The notes beneath the pieces are model-generated. The model was given only the letters and a program-made list of their open reading frames with translations. It searched no databases and was not told the origin of the DNA. A program made the translations under genes and the position numbers. This document shows, piece after piece, positions 1 to 6,926 of a DNA stretch of 11,968 nt; position 1 is the first letter of the stretch, and each line of letters opens with the position of its first letter. Origin of the DNA: Deltaproteobacteria bacterium (GTDB lineage Bacteria; Desulfobacterota; Desulfobaccia; Desulfobaccales; 0-14-0-80-60-11); contig JAKAGH010000063.1 in assembly GCA_021817645.1 (NCBI GenBank), forward strand, positions 1 through 11,968, written 5' to 3'.

Positions 1-752
1 GGCACCCTGGCGCGGTTGGTGCGGCCGCAAATAATCCGCAAATTCTGGGGTTGCCCCAACACCGGATCGGTGGGAATAAACAAGGCTTCAATCTTCCGGT
101 TGAGAAGCTCAGTGAGGACCATATTGATGAGTTCCGGGCGGTCATCCGCCACCGAGCGGAGGATCGGCGTAAGGCCCATCTTGAGGCTCACTCTTGCAGC
201 TTCTTCCCCCTTGGCCACCGCGGGCGGCGTGGCGTCGCAGTAAAGAATCCCTAAACGCCGACAACCGGGCCGGGCCAGGAGCAAATATTCCAACTGCTCC
301 TTAATAGGCACTTCCATGCTCGTGCCGGTAAAGCGCTGCCTGTGGGGAGAGGTGGCGCGGGAGAGGCCGGTGGCCCCGGGCGCGGCGACGGCGGCGTAGA
401 CCACGGGGATAGTGGTGGCATCCAGGGCTATCAAGGTGGGTAACGTCCCCAGAGTAATCAGGATTCGTGCCCCTTCCTTCTGGAAATCCCGGCTGATGGT
501 CCTGGCCAAGTCCCGGTTACCGTGGGCATTTTTTACGGCCAGGCGGATATTGAGATCTTTCTGGAATCCCTCCTCCCGCAATCCCTCAATCACCCCTTGC
601 TGGCTGGCTTCGAAACCTTTGATATGCTCGGTCCAATTAATGATGCCCACCAGGGGAAGATCTGGAAAAAAGGTCCGATATCCCACCAGGGATAGGCCTA
701 AAACCAGGATCAATCCCAAAATCAAGCGGATTGGATATTGGTACCAATTCAT
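1..752 (-). CDS. ABC transporter substrate-binding protein (ABC_sub_bind type), 3' end outside window
   Basis: About 250 codons are open from an ATG at 752 to the left edge, so the C-terminus is missing. Residues 8-24 are a hydrophobic stretch (LILGLILVLGLSLVG) without a clear AxA cleavage site, so the protein is either exported or anchored by an uncleaved signal. The following segment PLVGIINWTEH, then GFEASQQGVIEGLREEG, has the layout of the ABC_sub_bind (PF04392, TrpX-like) family: a first beta strand followed by the 'G..EGLRE.G' helix. Later pieces fit the same two-lobed fold: ILITLGTLPT, IPVVYAAVAAP and IEALFIPTDPVL. The family binds small solutes, often amino acids, for an ABC importer. 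The permease and ATPase would lie left of the window, so the ligand cannot be named. The Shine-Dalgarno sequence is weak (GAGAG). Family assignment is fairly sure; substrate is unknown. Confidence 0.88.
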   Translation of the reverse strand, partial: MNWYQYPIRLILGLILVLGLSLVGYRTFFPDLPLVGIINWTEHIKGFEASQQGVIEGLREEGFQKDLNIRLAVKNAHGNRDLARTISRDFQKEGARILITLGTLPTLIALDATTIPVVYAAVAAPGATGLSRATSPHRQRFTGTSMEVPIKEQLEYLLLARPGCRRLGILYCDATPPAVAKGEEAARVSLKMGLTPILRSVADDRPELINMVLTELLNRKIEALFIPTDPVLGQPQNLRIICGRTNRARV

Positions 753-788
753 TGCAAGCTCTCGACTTACAATAAGATCGATCCGGGA

Positions 789-802
789 TAAAGTTAACTT
801 TA
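789..802. promoter_or_regulatory. 14-bp perfect palindrome upstream of the binding-protein gene
   Basis: TAAAGTTAACTTTA reads the same on both strands. It lies 37-50 bases before the ATG of the substrate-binding protein, in the AT-rich gap between that gene and the ABM gene. Its position fits an operator for a dimeric repressor, but AT-rich spacers produce such palindromes by chance. No convincing -35/-10 pair was found next to it. Confidence 0.3.
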
Positions 803-849
803 ATAATATTTTTAAGTAATTATAATGTGTTATTCAATTAGCTTGACCG

Positions 850-1131
850 CTAGTAAGTGAACACCCTTTCCCTGGTGGGAGACTGCAGATGCAGGTCAAT
901 TTCTTCCTGCAGTTGCCGCCGCTCCGGACTTTGGACCCAGGACTGCCAATGGGCCAAGGACTCCCAGGTGCTGATTACCAGGTAGAGGTTGGGATCATCC
1001 ACTGCATGCAGGGTCTCCCCGGAGATATAGCCGGGCTGCTGCATGGCTCTGATCCGCATCTGCCTGAGCAGCCGGACAATTTCCCCCACATTCTTGCCCT
1101 TGATGACGCGTTCCAGCAATACCTTGACCAT
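850..1131 (-). CDS. ABM-domain (antibiotic biosynthesis monooxygenase-like) protein
   Basis: A 93-residue protein. The start chosen is the ATG at 1131, because GAGG lies five bases before it. An upstream in-frame ATG at 1179 would add 16 residues and has no comparable ribosome site. The sequence MVKVLLERVIKGK, then QQPGYISGETL, then NLYLVISTWESLAHWQSW, then SPERRQL is characteristic of the ABM / dimeric alpha-beta barrel superfamily (PF03992): an N-terminal strand, the 'PGY..GE' turn, and the 'W.S..HW..W..S..R' helix. Members are small cytosolic homodimers and include heme-degrading and quinol monooxygenases, but many have no assigned reaction. No heme ligand or substrate can be inferred. It is transcribed towards the binding-protein gene (97-base gap) from its own promoter at 1209-1238. 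Confidence 0.85.
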   Translation of the reverse strand: MVKVLLERVIKGKNVGEIVRLLRQMRIRAMQQPGYISGETLHAVDDPNLYLVISTWESLAHWQSWVQSPERRQLQEEIDLHLQSPTRERVFTY

Positions 1132-1208
1132 AATTACCTCACTTTCCGGAAAAGATCGGGCCTGGTCGATTAAGGTCACGTCCCGTCCGGAATTCCCTAA
1201 CGGGAAGC

Positions 1209-1238
1209 AGTATAGACAAAATTATTAATAAATTCCAA
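1209..1238 (-). promoter_or_regulatory. Candidate sigma-70 promoter for the ABM gene
   Basis: Read on the minus strand, TTGGAA (1238-1233) and TATACT (1214-1209) are separated by 18 bases. Transcription would start near 1201, just where a small stem (TTCCC-TAAC-GGGAA, 1193-1206) lies in the leader. The pair is diverged only slightly from consensus and sits in the expected place, but it is a motif call only. Confidence 0.45.
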
Positions 1239-1253
1239 CCAAACCTTTAAACC

Positions 1254-1282
1254 TTGAGAGGAACCTAGAGCTATGATAAAAT
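1254..1282 (+). promoter_or_regulatory. Candidate sigma-70 promoter for the 1309-5790 operon
   Basis: TTGAGA (1254-1259), a 17-base spacer, then TAAAAT (1277-1282). Transcription would begin around 1289, giving a leader of about 20 bases before the first ATG. It is back to back with the minus-strand promoter at 1209-1238, so the two -35 boxes are about 15 bases apart and the two genes could share a regulator. Confidence 0.5.
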
Positions 1283-1308
1283 TTCGGCCGGGGGAATTAA
1301 AGCCTTAA

Positions 1309-2472
1309 ATGGTTAATTTGGGGGAACTGCGGCATATTCTTGACCTCCAGGAGGAATCCTGGCTGTCCCTTTATGCCACTCGCAGCACTCAGGCCAGCCG
1401 GCGGCTCTTTGAAGAGCGCATTGCCGAAGGCCACCGCCAGAATTTCGCGGTGGATGCCGACCGGATCCTCCATTCCCGGGCTTATACCAGATATATCGAC
1501 AAGACCCAGGTCTTCTATCTGATAGATCATGAGCACATCAGCCACCGGGTCTTGCACGTGCAGCTTCTCTCCAAAATCGCCCGCACCATCGGCCGCTTTC
1601 TGCGCCTGAACGAGGACTTGCTGGAGGCCATTGCCCTGGGCCACGATATCGGGCACCCGCCCTTCGGCCACGATGGAGAGCGCATCCTCTCCGACATCTG
1701 CATCTCCCGGGGCAGCGGGCCCTTTCTCCACAGCGTCCAGGGGGTGCATTTCCTGGAACAGGTGGAGAAAAACGGCCGCGGCCTCAATCTGACCCTCCAG
1801 GTCCTGGACGGTATACTTTGTCACGACGGGGAAACGCACCTGGAACATTTGGCCCCGGACCGGGAAAAGACCTTTGCCCATCTGGAAGAGGAGATGCGCC
1901 GCAAACTGGCGGATCCCCAGACTCCCCTCAAACCCATGACCCTGGAAGGCTGCGCCGTGCGGTTGGCGGATACCATCAGTTACATCGGCCGGGACCTGGA
2001 AGACGCCATCACTCTCAATCTGGTGCAGCGGGAGGAGCTGCCTTCCGAAGTGACCCAACGCCTGGGCCGCACCAACGGCGCCATTGTCTACAGCCTGGTG
2101 GCCGATCTCATCACCCACAGTTTTGAAAAGAATTATGTGGGCTACAGCCCGGAGGTGGGTGAGGCCTTAAAAACCTTGAAGGACTTTAATTACGCGCGGA
2201 TTTACAACAATCCCCGGATCAAGGCGCAGACCCCGAAAATTGAAGGTCTTTTCGCCAACTTGTGGGACCGTTTCTTGGAAGATCTCCAGGAAAGACGCGT
2301 TGATTCCCCTATCTGGCGGGATTTTTTATCCCCCATGGACCCGGTTTATCTGGAGAATCACCAGCCCCCGGAGATTGTCCGGGACTTTATCGCGAGCATG
2401 ACCGACGCTTATTTCCTGCGGCAGTGCGGGGAGTTGTTTTTCCCGCAAACCCTGCCGGGAAAGTTCTCTTAA
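1309..2472 (+). CDS. dGTPase-family HD-domain phosphohydrolase
   Basis: A 387-residue protein of the deoxyguanosine triphosphate triphosphohydrolase-like family, which hydrolyses dNTPs to the deoxynucleoside and inorganic triphosphate. Family landmarks in order: YATRS (residues 22-26), DADRILHSRAYTRYIDKTQVF (about 49-69), the first metal histidine (probably H83), the HD pair H112-D113 in ALGHDIGHPPFGHDGE, and RLADTISYIGRDLEDA (218-233), which would supply the last metal ligand D221. All expected HD metal ligands appear present, so it should be active. Substrate preference cannot be read from sequence; relatives differ in which dNTP they cleave and in allosteric control. Length is normal for type-2 dGTPase-like proteins. 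GGGGGA sits 14-19 bases before the ATG, a rather long spacing. It is the first gene of the operon, and its stop overlaps the ribosome site of the next gene. Confidence 0.9.
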   Translation: MVNLGELRHILDLQEESWLSLYATRSTQASRRLFEERIAEGHRQNFAVDADRILHSRAYTRYIDKTQVFYLIDHEHISHRVLHVQLLSKIARTIGRFLRLNEDLLEAIALGHDIGHPPFGHDGERILSDICISRGSGPFLHSVQGVHFLEQVEKNGRGLNLTLQVLDGILCHDGETHLEHLAPDREKTFAHLEEEMRRKLADPQTPLKPMTLEGCAVRLADTISYIGRDLEDAITLNLVQREELPSEVTQRLGRTNGAIVYSLVADLITHSFEKNYVGYSPEVGEALKTLKDFNYARIYNNPRIKAQTPKIEGLFANLWDRFLEDLQERRVDSPIWRDFLSPMDPVYLENHQPPEIVRDFIASMTDAYFLRQCGELFFPQTLPGKFS

Positions 2473-2480
2473 GGGTGGAT

Positions 2481-3242
2481 ATGCGCCTGATGACCTTCAA
2501 TCTTCGCTTTGCCACTCCCGTTGACGGTCCCAATGAATGGGAATACCGTAAGGAACTGGTGGTGGAGATCATCATGGCGCACGGTCCCCATCTTTTGGGC
2601 ACCCAGGAAGGCACCGTCCCCCAACTGGAGTATCTGGCCGCCAACCTGACCAACTATCTGCCCCTGATCGGACATCGGACCGTGGACCGCACCTGCCAGT
2701 ACCCCACTATTTTCTACCGGAAGGATTTGCTGCAGGTTAGCAGGTCCGGGGAATTCTGGCTGTCAGAGACTCCCTCGGTGCACCGCAGCAAAAGCTGGGA
2801 CAGCGCTTTCCCCCGCATGGTCACCTATGGCCTCTTTCAGGAGCAGGGGCGGGACCTATGGTTTTGGTTTGCCGACACCCATCTGGACCACATCTCCGCC
2901 CAGGCCCGGCTGCAAGGAGCCAGGATGATCCGGGAATATTTCTTTACCCGGCAGCAGCCGCTGATTCTGGCGGGGGATTTCAATGAGCCGCCCGAGTCTC
3001 CGGTTTACCGGCAATTTCTTGGCAACGGCAGTCCCCTGCAGGATTCCTGGAGGGCTCTCCATCCCCCGGAAATGGAGTCCACGTCTCAACACACTTTCGA
3101 CGGCTGCGCCCGGGGCAGCCGCATTGATTGGATCTTGCTGTCACCTCCCTTCAAAGTCAAGGAAGCATTCATGGTTACCGATAACCAAAACGGGCGGTAT
3201 CCGTCCGATCATTTCCCTTACGCCGTGGAGGTGGAGTATTAA
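2481..3242 (+). CDS. Endonuclease/exonuclease/phosphatase (EEP) family protein
   Basis: A 253-residue protein starting at ATG 2481, preceded by AAGGGTGG. An in-frame ATG at 2424 would overlap the previous gene by about 50 bases and is less likely. All catalytic marks of the DNase I / exonuclease III fold are visible: N7 in MTFNLR, metal ligand E43 in GTQEG, H134/D136/H137 in ADTHLDH, D166-N168 in GDFNEP, D216 in RIDWIL, and D243-H244 in PSDHFP. No signal peptide is seen, so it should act in the cytosol. The family includes nucleases and phosphodiesterases, and sequence alone does not choose between them. This sub-type (FNLRF...NEW..RK) resembles bacterial EEP proteins of unassigned substrate. 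It begins eight bases after the dGTPase and ends one base before the next gene, so co-transcription is very likely. Confidence 0.93.
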   Translation: MRLMTFNLRFATPVDGPNEWEYRKELVVEIIMAHGPHLLGTQEGTVPQLEYLAANLTNYLPLIGHRTVDRTCQYPTIFYRKDLLQVSRSGEFWLSETPSVHRSKSWDSAFPRMVTYGLFQEQGRDLWFWFADTHLDHISAQARLQGARMIREYFFTRQQPLILAGDFNEPPESPVYRQFLGNGSPLQDSWRALHPPEMESTSQHTFDGCARGSRIDWILLSPPFKVKEAFMVTDNQNGRYPSDHFPYAVEVEY

Positions 3243-3243
3243 G

Positions 3244-4236
3244 ATGCGGCGCCTCATGATACTGATCTTGCTGCTGGGCCTTTGCGGCCCGGCTTGGAAG
3301 GGTGCGGAGGCCGCGGCCCCCGCCGGGGGCAATCTTTACCACCAGGTGGCCGGATGCGTGGAGAATTACCAGGTGGAAAAGGGAGCCAGCCTGGTCCGCC
3401 TGGCCCAGGAGCGTGGCATTAAATGGAGCGCCCTGGCCCGGCGCAATCACCTGAAACCGCCCTATCGCTTGAAAAAGGGCATGACCCTCAAGATCGATAC
3501 CACCCACATCGTGCCCGACGAATTGCCTGACGGCTTGGTCATCAACCTGCCGGAGCTGGACCTCTACTATTTTAAGGACGGTACTTATCAGCGGCGCTAT
3601 ACCCTGGCCGTGGGCAAGCCCAGTTGGCCGACCCCTACCGGGAACTACAAGATTATCGACAAACGCAAAAACCCCACCTGGAACGTCCCGGAGTCCATCC
3701 AGGAAGAGATGGAGGACGAAGGTCTGGAGGTGGTGGAAAAGGTGCCCCCGGGCCCCAAGAATCCCTTGGGAAAATTCTTTATGCTCACCTCCGCCGAAGG
3801 AGTGGGCATCCATGCCACCAACCGTCCCTGGAGCGTAGGCTACTACGCATCCCACGGCTGTATCCGCATGCTGCCCAATGAGATCGAAAAGCTTTTCCCC
3901 CAGGTCACCTTGGGCACGCCGGTGAAAATCATCTACCGGCCCGTCAAAATGGCCCTCACCGCCCAAGGGCGCATCTTTCTAGAAGCCCATCCCGATATTT
4001 ACCAGAGAAAACTGGACTTCATGGCCCTGGTGAAGGACCTGGCCCAGAAAAACCAGTTGGAAGAACGCATCGATTGGAGCCGGGTTCCCCCAATCTTGAA
4101 GGCCAAGGAGGGCATCGCCCAGGATATCACCAGAGACGTGCCCGGGGACAAGCCCACCACTGCCGCGGCACCCGCGCCTCAACACCGGGAGACTACCCTT
4201 TTCCCTTTACAGGGAAAGGAGGCCAAGTTAGAATAG
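3244..4236 (+). CDS. L,D-transpeptidase (YkuD) with LysM-like domain
   Basis: A 330-residue exported protein. Residues 1-24 are a signal peptide (MRRLMILILLLGL, ending near AEA-A). A LysM-like module spans about 41-86 (YQVEKGASLVRLAQERG, KKGMTLKI), suggesting peptidoglycan binding. The YkuD catalytic domain covers about 97-232: PTPTGNYKI (129-137), H190 in GIHAT, and the active-site signature SHGCIRM (203-209) with nucleophile C206. Residues 233-330 are a helical, Ala/Pro-rich tail with no recognised domain. The enzyme forms 3-3 cross-links in peptidoglycan or attaches proteins to it in the periplasm. The frame is open further upstream, but the ATG at 3244 directly precedes the signal peptide and has a GGAG eight to eleven bases before it. 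The Cys in LLGLC lacks a proper lipobox, so it is not called a lipoprotein. Confidence 0.95.
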   Translation: MRRLMILILLLGLCGPAWKGAEAAAPAGGNLYHQVAGCVENYQVEKGASLVRLAQERGIKWSALARRNHLKPPYRLKKGMTLKIDTTHIVPDELPDGLVINLPELDLYYFKDGTYQRRYTLAVGKPSWPTPTGNYKIIDKRKNPTWNVPESIQEEMEDEGLEVVEKVPPGPKNPLGKFFMLTSAEGVGIHATNRPWSVGYYASHGCIRMLPNEIEKLFPQVTLGTPVKIIYRPVKMALTAQGRIFLEAHPDIYQRKLDFMALVKDLAQKNQLEERIDWSRVPPILKAKEGIAQDITRDVPGDKPTTAAAPAPQHRETTLFPLQGKEAKLE

Positions 4237-4266
4237 GGCCTTGCTGACTATTGCAGGAGTAGGCCG

Positions 4267-4524
4267 GTGCTGGATAAAGAGGCCGAAGCACGCCGTCAGG
4301 CCATTCGGGCAGAGAACCGGAACCTGAGATTCCTCCGGTTTCTGGTAGACCTGGCCCTGATGGAGATTCGAGCCGGCCGTTTCACCCTGGAAGAAGCGGA
4401 GAAGGTGGTGGAGAATGTCCGCAGCCAGGCCCTGCAGCTCTTTCCCGGAAAAGAAACAGCCTTTGACTGGATTTACCGGCCCCGGTTCCGACGGGCCATC
4501 ACTGAAACATTTAAACTCCATTGA
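4267..4524 (+). CDS. Small conserved-looking cytosolic protein of unknown function
   Basis: An 85-residue protein beginning with GTG at 4267, seven bases after a clear AGGAG. It is charged and predicted to be almost wholly helical: DKEAEARRQAIRAENRNLRF (about 3-22), then FLVDLALMEIRAG, FTLEEAEKVVENVRSQAL (about 39-56) and a C-terminal LFPGKETAFDWIYRPRFRRAI. There is no signal peptide, no cysteine pair and no metal motif. The strong ribosome site, the spacing of 30 bases after the transpeptidase and 14 before the next gene, and the codon pattern support a real gene. I do not recognise a family with a known role. The basic C-terminus could contact nucleic acid or a partner protein, but that is speculation. 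Confidence 0.75.
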   Translation: MLDKEAEARRQAIRAENRNLRFLRFLVDLALMEIRAGRFTLEEAEKVVENVRSQALQLFPGKETAFDWIYRPRFRRAITETFKLH

Positions 4525-4538
4525 TGGAGGATGTACTT

Positions 4539-5105
4539 ATGACTTTACCGCGCCTGTCCCGCACTCTCACGTTACTGGTTGCCCTCTCCGCGGTTCTGGC
4601 CGTATCCGGCCCGACTTGGTCCCAGACCCAGGCCCCTCCTCAGCCCCAGACCAGTGCCGCGCCTCCCGCCAAGTGCGGTCCGGATCACGCCATCCTTTAT
4701 AAAAGAGCCGTGAGCCTACTGGATAAGGCGGAGAAAAAAATGTCCGCCAAATATACCGCCGAGGCCAAATCCCTGATAAAAGAAGCCAATTCCCTGTTCA
4801 CCATCCTGCTGAAGGAATGTGGTCCGGAGCAGAAGGAACGGAATCTGACCTCCCAGGAGGAGCAGCAGGAAGCGGTCAACAAAAAGATGGCCGCAGACGA
4901 ACTGGCCCAGGCTGAGCGCCTGGAGAAATCCGCGGCTGACAAGCTGAAGAAGAGCGACCAGGTGGAGGCCACCCAGCGGGAATATTCCATCAGACTGGCC
5001 CGGGAAGCCAAAGCGGAAAACGAGCAGGCCCAGGTCCGTTCCCTCAGAGCCGCCATTTATTCCCTGCGCAACCAGCAGATGATCTTTCGTTTTCTGGCCA
5101 GATGA
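4539..5105 (+). CDS. Exported helical/coiled-coil protein of unknown function
   Basis: A 188-residue protein starting at ATG 4539, with GGAGG eight bases before it. Residues 1 to about 28 form a signal peptide (RTLTLLVALSAVLAVSG). A Pro/Gln/Ala-rich linker (30-44) follows. Residues 50-93 and about 105-180 are strongly helical and rich in Lys, Glu, Gln and Ala, as in a periplasmic coiled coil. Two cysteines sit in the same small motif, KCGPDH (C46) and ECGPEQ (C94), at either end of the first helical block, so they could form a disulfide. No enzymatic motif is seen. By its place after an L,D-transpeptidase it may act at the cell envelope, but this is inferred from position only. Function unknown. 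Confidence 0.8.
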   Translation: MTLPRLSRTLTLLVALSAVLAVSGPTWSQTQAPPQPQTSAAPPAKCGPDHAILYKRAVSLLDKAEKKMSAKYTAEAKSLIKEANSLFTILLKECGPEQKERNLTSQEEQQEAVNKKMAADELAQAERLEKSAADKLKKSDQVEATQREYSIRLAREAKAENEQAQVRSLRAAIYSLRNQQMIFRFLAR

Positions 5106-5142
5106 CCTCTTCTTCCTTTCTGCCCAGTGCCGGAGCCGCGAC

Positions 5143-5790
5143 TTGCGTCTGAGCGTCATCAGCGGGGAAGTGGGGCCCCTGGCAGTGCTCACTTACCTGG
5201 TGGCCTGCCCCGAGACCGGCGAAGCCCTGCTGATCGATCCCGGCGGCCCGGCCCCGGCCTTGCTGGACCGGCTGCGGGAGAACGGCTGGCGTCTGCGCTG
5301 GATTGTCAACACCCATGGCCATGCGGACCATATCGCCGGCAATGATCTCTGGGCGGAGGAGACCGGGGCGCAGATCGTCATGCACCGCCTGGACTGGGAG
5401 TTCTTCAGCCGTCCGGAGATGCAGGCCGCAGCCAGGTCCGAGGGATTTCCGCCCCTGACCCGGGTGGATCTCCTGGTGGCAGACGGGATGCACCTGCCTC
5501 TGGGCCGGGTGGAGGCTGAGATTTTGCACACCCCCGGGCATACCCCCGGAGCCATCTGCCTTCTCTTCCCGGGCCACTTGTTCACCGGGGACACCCTGTT
5601 CGTGGGCGCGGCCGGGCGCACCGATTTGCCGGGCGGCTCTTTGCAGGAACTCCTCCACTCCCTGGAATATAAAATTATGCCCTTGCCGGATGAGACCCGC
5701 ATCTGGCCCGGTCATAATTATGGGGAGACCCCCACCTCCACTGTGGCCGAAGAAAAGGCCACCAATCCCTTCCTCACGGATTTTTTCTAG
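5143..5790 (+). CDS. Metallo-beta-lactamase-fold hydrolase (glyoxalase II-like)
   Basis: A 215-residue protein starting with TTG at 5143, seven bases after GGAG. An ATG at 5102 overlaps the previous stop but is in another frame. The metal-binding set of the GloB-like branch is complete: THGHADH (H58, H60, D62, H63), H133 in TPGHTPG, D150 in FTGDTLF and H191 in WPGHNYG. GRTDLPGG (159-166) is typical of the bacterial hydroxyacylglutathione hydrolase-like / YcbL group. It should bind two metal ions and hydrolyse a thioester or a related bond; sulfur dioxygenase activity is a further possibility within the superfamily. It is cytosolic and about 40 residues shorter than classical glyoxalase II, lacking most of the C-terminal substrate domain. 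It is the last gene of the operon. Confidence 0.93.
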   Translation: MRLSVISGEVGPLAVLTYLVACPETGEALLIDPGGPAPALLDRLRENGWRLRWIVNTHGHADHIAGNDLWAEETGAQIVMHRLDWEFFSRPEMQAAARSEGFPPLTRVDLLVADGMHLPLGRVEAEILHTPGHTPGAICLLFPGHLFTGDTLFVGAAGRTDLPGGSLQELLHSLEYKIMPLPDETRIWPGHNYGETPTSTVAEEKATNPFLTDFF

Positions 5791-5889
5791 TTCTCTAGGT
5801 ATCAAGTCGCCGGCAACGGAACTATAATTGTCGGGGGAAGGGGAGTTCCATATCTCCACTCTCGGATGGCGGCCTACACGAGGCAGCTT

Positions 5890-5921
5890 AAAAGATTTAT
5901 TTCATTTTTTCACAATCTTTT
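5890..5921. terminator. AT-rich inverted repeat, possible weak terminator
   Basis: AAAAGATT and AATCTTTT are exact 8-base complements separated by 16 bases that contain a run of six T. The stem is A/T-rich and therefore weak; the T-rich 3' arm makes it a possible end point for the operon 100 bases upstream. Alternative: chance structure in a T-rich spacer. Confidence 0.25.
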
Positions 5922-6204
5922 CTGCCCGGAAAATATTAATGGGTCTTTTGCATGAACCGATAAGAAAGTAAGAGAAGTTTTTCTAGCAAGCAAGGCTTCG
6001 GCACCAGGCCAGACCTCAACGGGGAGGCCGATAATTACGCCGAGGTCGAGGATCTCCCGGCGCTTGACAGCACCCCGAAGAAGCCGGGAAGCAGAAATGT
6101 CATCCGAAAGCGCAACCTGGGAATGGAAGCAGAGCTAAGTCTGGGGCAACGGATTTGACGCTTGGCGGAAGCGAACCCTGGATTATCTCCATGCGGTCGG
6201 GAGG

Positions 6205-6246
6205 CGCCCCCCAAAGGGTTTTCCCCGCCCCCCAGGAGAGGGTTTT
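6205..6246 (+). repeat. Two imperfect tandem copies of a C-tract / GGGTTTT motif
   Basis: CGCCCCCCA occurs at 6205-6213 and again at 6226-6234; GGGTTTT follows at 6216-6222 and at 6240-6246. The copies are offset by 21-24 bases and end six bases before the response-regulator ATG, so the second copy includes the AGGAG that serves as ribosome site. Either a local duplication or paired binding sites for a protein on DNA or mRNA. Confidence 0.5.
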
Positions 6247-6252
6247 GGTACT

Positions 6253-6909
6253 ATGGTCAGGTCTGAGGCCCCCCTTTCCATCCTGATTGCCGAAGACGAC
6301 GAGACTCTGGCTGCGGCTCTGGATGAATTTCTGAGGGAAAGGGGCCATCAAGTGGACCTGGCCACCCACGGCGGGGAGGCTTTAGCCTTATTGGAAAAAA
6401 GGTCCTATCCGCTGATCATCACCGATTTGGTGATGCCCGAGGCTGACGGCTTAACGGTCCTCAGGGCCGCCCGCCAGCAGGACCCGGCCACCCTGGTGAT
6501 CATTATGACCGGCTATGCCTCCTTAGACAGCGCCATTGGCGCCATTCGGGAAGGCGCCTATGATTATCTGTGTAAGCCTTTCAAATTACAAGAAATTGAG
6601 ATTGCGGTGAAAAACGCCACCCAACTCATCAGGCTGCATCGAGAAAACCAAAAGCTTCTGGAGAAGCTTAATGATTTGACGGTCAAGCTGAAGGAAATGC
6701 AGGAAATACCTCAGCTACTGGGGGATACACGCCTCGATGCCCGGCCGCGGACCTTGTGGTCCCCTGGCCCCGTTCCCCTGCGGGACTATTCTCCGGAAGA
6801 TCACCAGCAACAATTCCTGGTGGATTTAGAAAGACTGCGGGCTCTATATAAAGAAAGCATGTTGACCAAAGACGAATACCAGAAGCTCAAAGACCGGCTG
6901 CTTATTTGA
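6253..6909 (+). CDS. Response regulator: receiver domain with SHOCT-like C-terminal tail
   Basis: A 218-residue protein. The receiver domain (about 8-125) is complete: acidic pocket E14-D15-D16, phospho-acceptor D58 in IITDLVMPEADG, T86 in IIMTGYAS and K108 in LCKPFKL. It resembles the receiver of NtrC-type regulators, but no AAA+ or DNA-binding domain follows. Instead there is a helical segment (about 126-150), a Pro-rich linker (about 152-182), and a final LVDLERLRALYKESMLT..EYQKLKDRLL (189-217) that looks like a SHOCT domain, the short helical tail normally found on other proteins and thought to aid oligomer or partner binding. It would pass a phosphate signal by protein contact rather than by binding DNA. 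The next gene begins 17 bases on; the likely kinase is at 8450. Confidence 0.93.
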   Translation: MVRSEAPLSILIAEDDETLAAALDEFLRERGHQVDLATHGGEALALLEKRSYPLIITDLVMPEADGLTVLRAARQQDPATLVIIMTGYASLDSAIGAIREGAYDYLCKPFKLQEIEIAVKNATQLIRLHRENQKLLEKLNDLTVKLKEMQEIPQLLGDTRLDARPRTLWSPGPVPLRDYSPEDHQQQFLVDLERLRALYKESMLTKDEYQKLKDRLLI

Positions 6910-6926
6910 AATAAAAGGCGACCAGC

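Larger units (their letters stand above)
5791..6252. other. Gene-free stretch of about 460 bases between the operon and the signalling genes
   Basis: No reading frame here has a start, ribosome site and protein-like composition together. One plus-strand frame is open from about 5960 to the TGA near 6158 but has no suitable start codon. Visible items: a GGAACT/AGTTCC pair (5818-5849), an AT-rich inverted repeat (5890-5921), a lone TTGACA (6064-6069) without a matching -10, and two copies of a C-rich/GGGTTTT motif just before the next gene. It matches no riboswitch class I know. The region must hold the promoter of the 6253 gene, but I cannot place it. Confidence 0.6.

Noticed and set aside
1297..2118. 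Long minus-strand open frame (273 codons) opposite the dGTPase gene
   Set aside because: It mirrors the codon bias of the plus-strand gene, has no recognisable motif, and the dGTPase motifs on the other strand are unambiguous.
2424..2480. Upstream ATG as start for the EEP protein
   Set aside because: It would overlap the dGTPase end by 49 bases and adds residues outside the family fold; the ATG at 2481 has a ribosome site directly before it.
3175..3966. Minus-strand open frame (263 codons) opposite the L,D-transpeptidase
   Set aside because: No motif, and it overlaps fully with a well-supported gene carrying a signal peptide and the SHGCIRM active site.
5044..5859. Minus-strand open frame (271 codons) opposite the metallo-hydrolase gene
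   Set aside because: Its composition is that of an antisense shadow (Gly/Pro/Gln-rich, no domain), and all metal-binding motifs lie on the plus strand.
6064..6069. Perfect TTGACA as -35 box of the receiver gene
   Set aside because: No acceptable -10 element occurs 16-18 bases downstream.
5960..6158. Possible gene remnant in the open frame ending near 6158
   Set aside because: No start codon or ribosome site; the residues match nothing I recognise. Treated as non-coding.
5990..6252. Riboswitch in the leader of the receiver gene
   Set aside because: I compared it by eye with cyclic-di-GMP, cobalamin, TPP, glycine and fluoride consensus elements and found no match.
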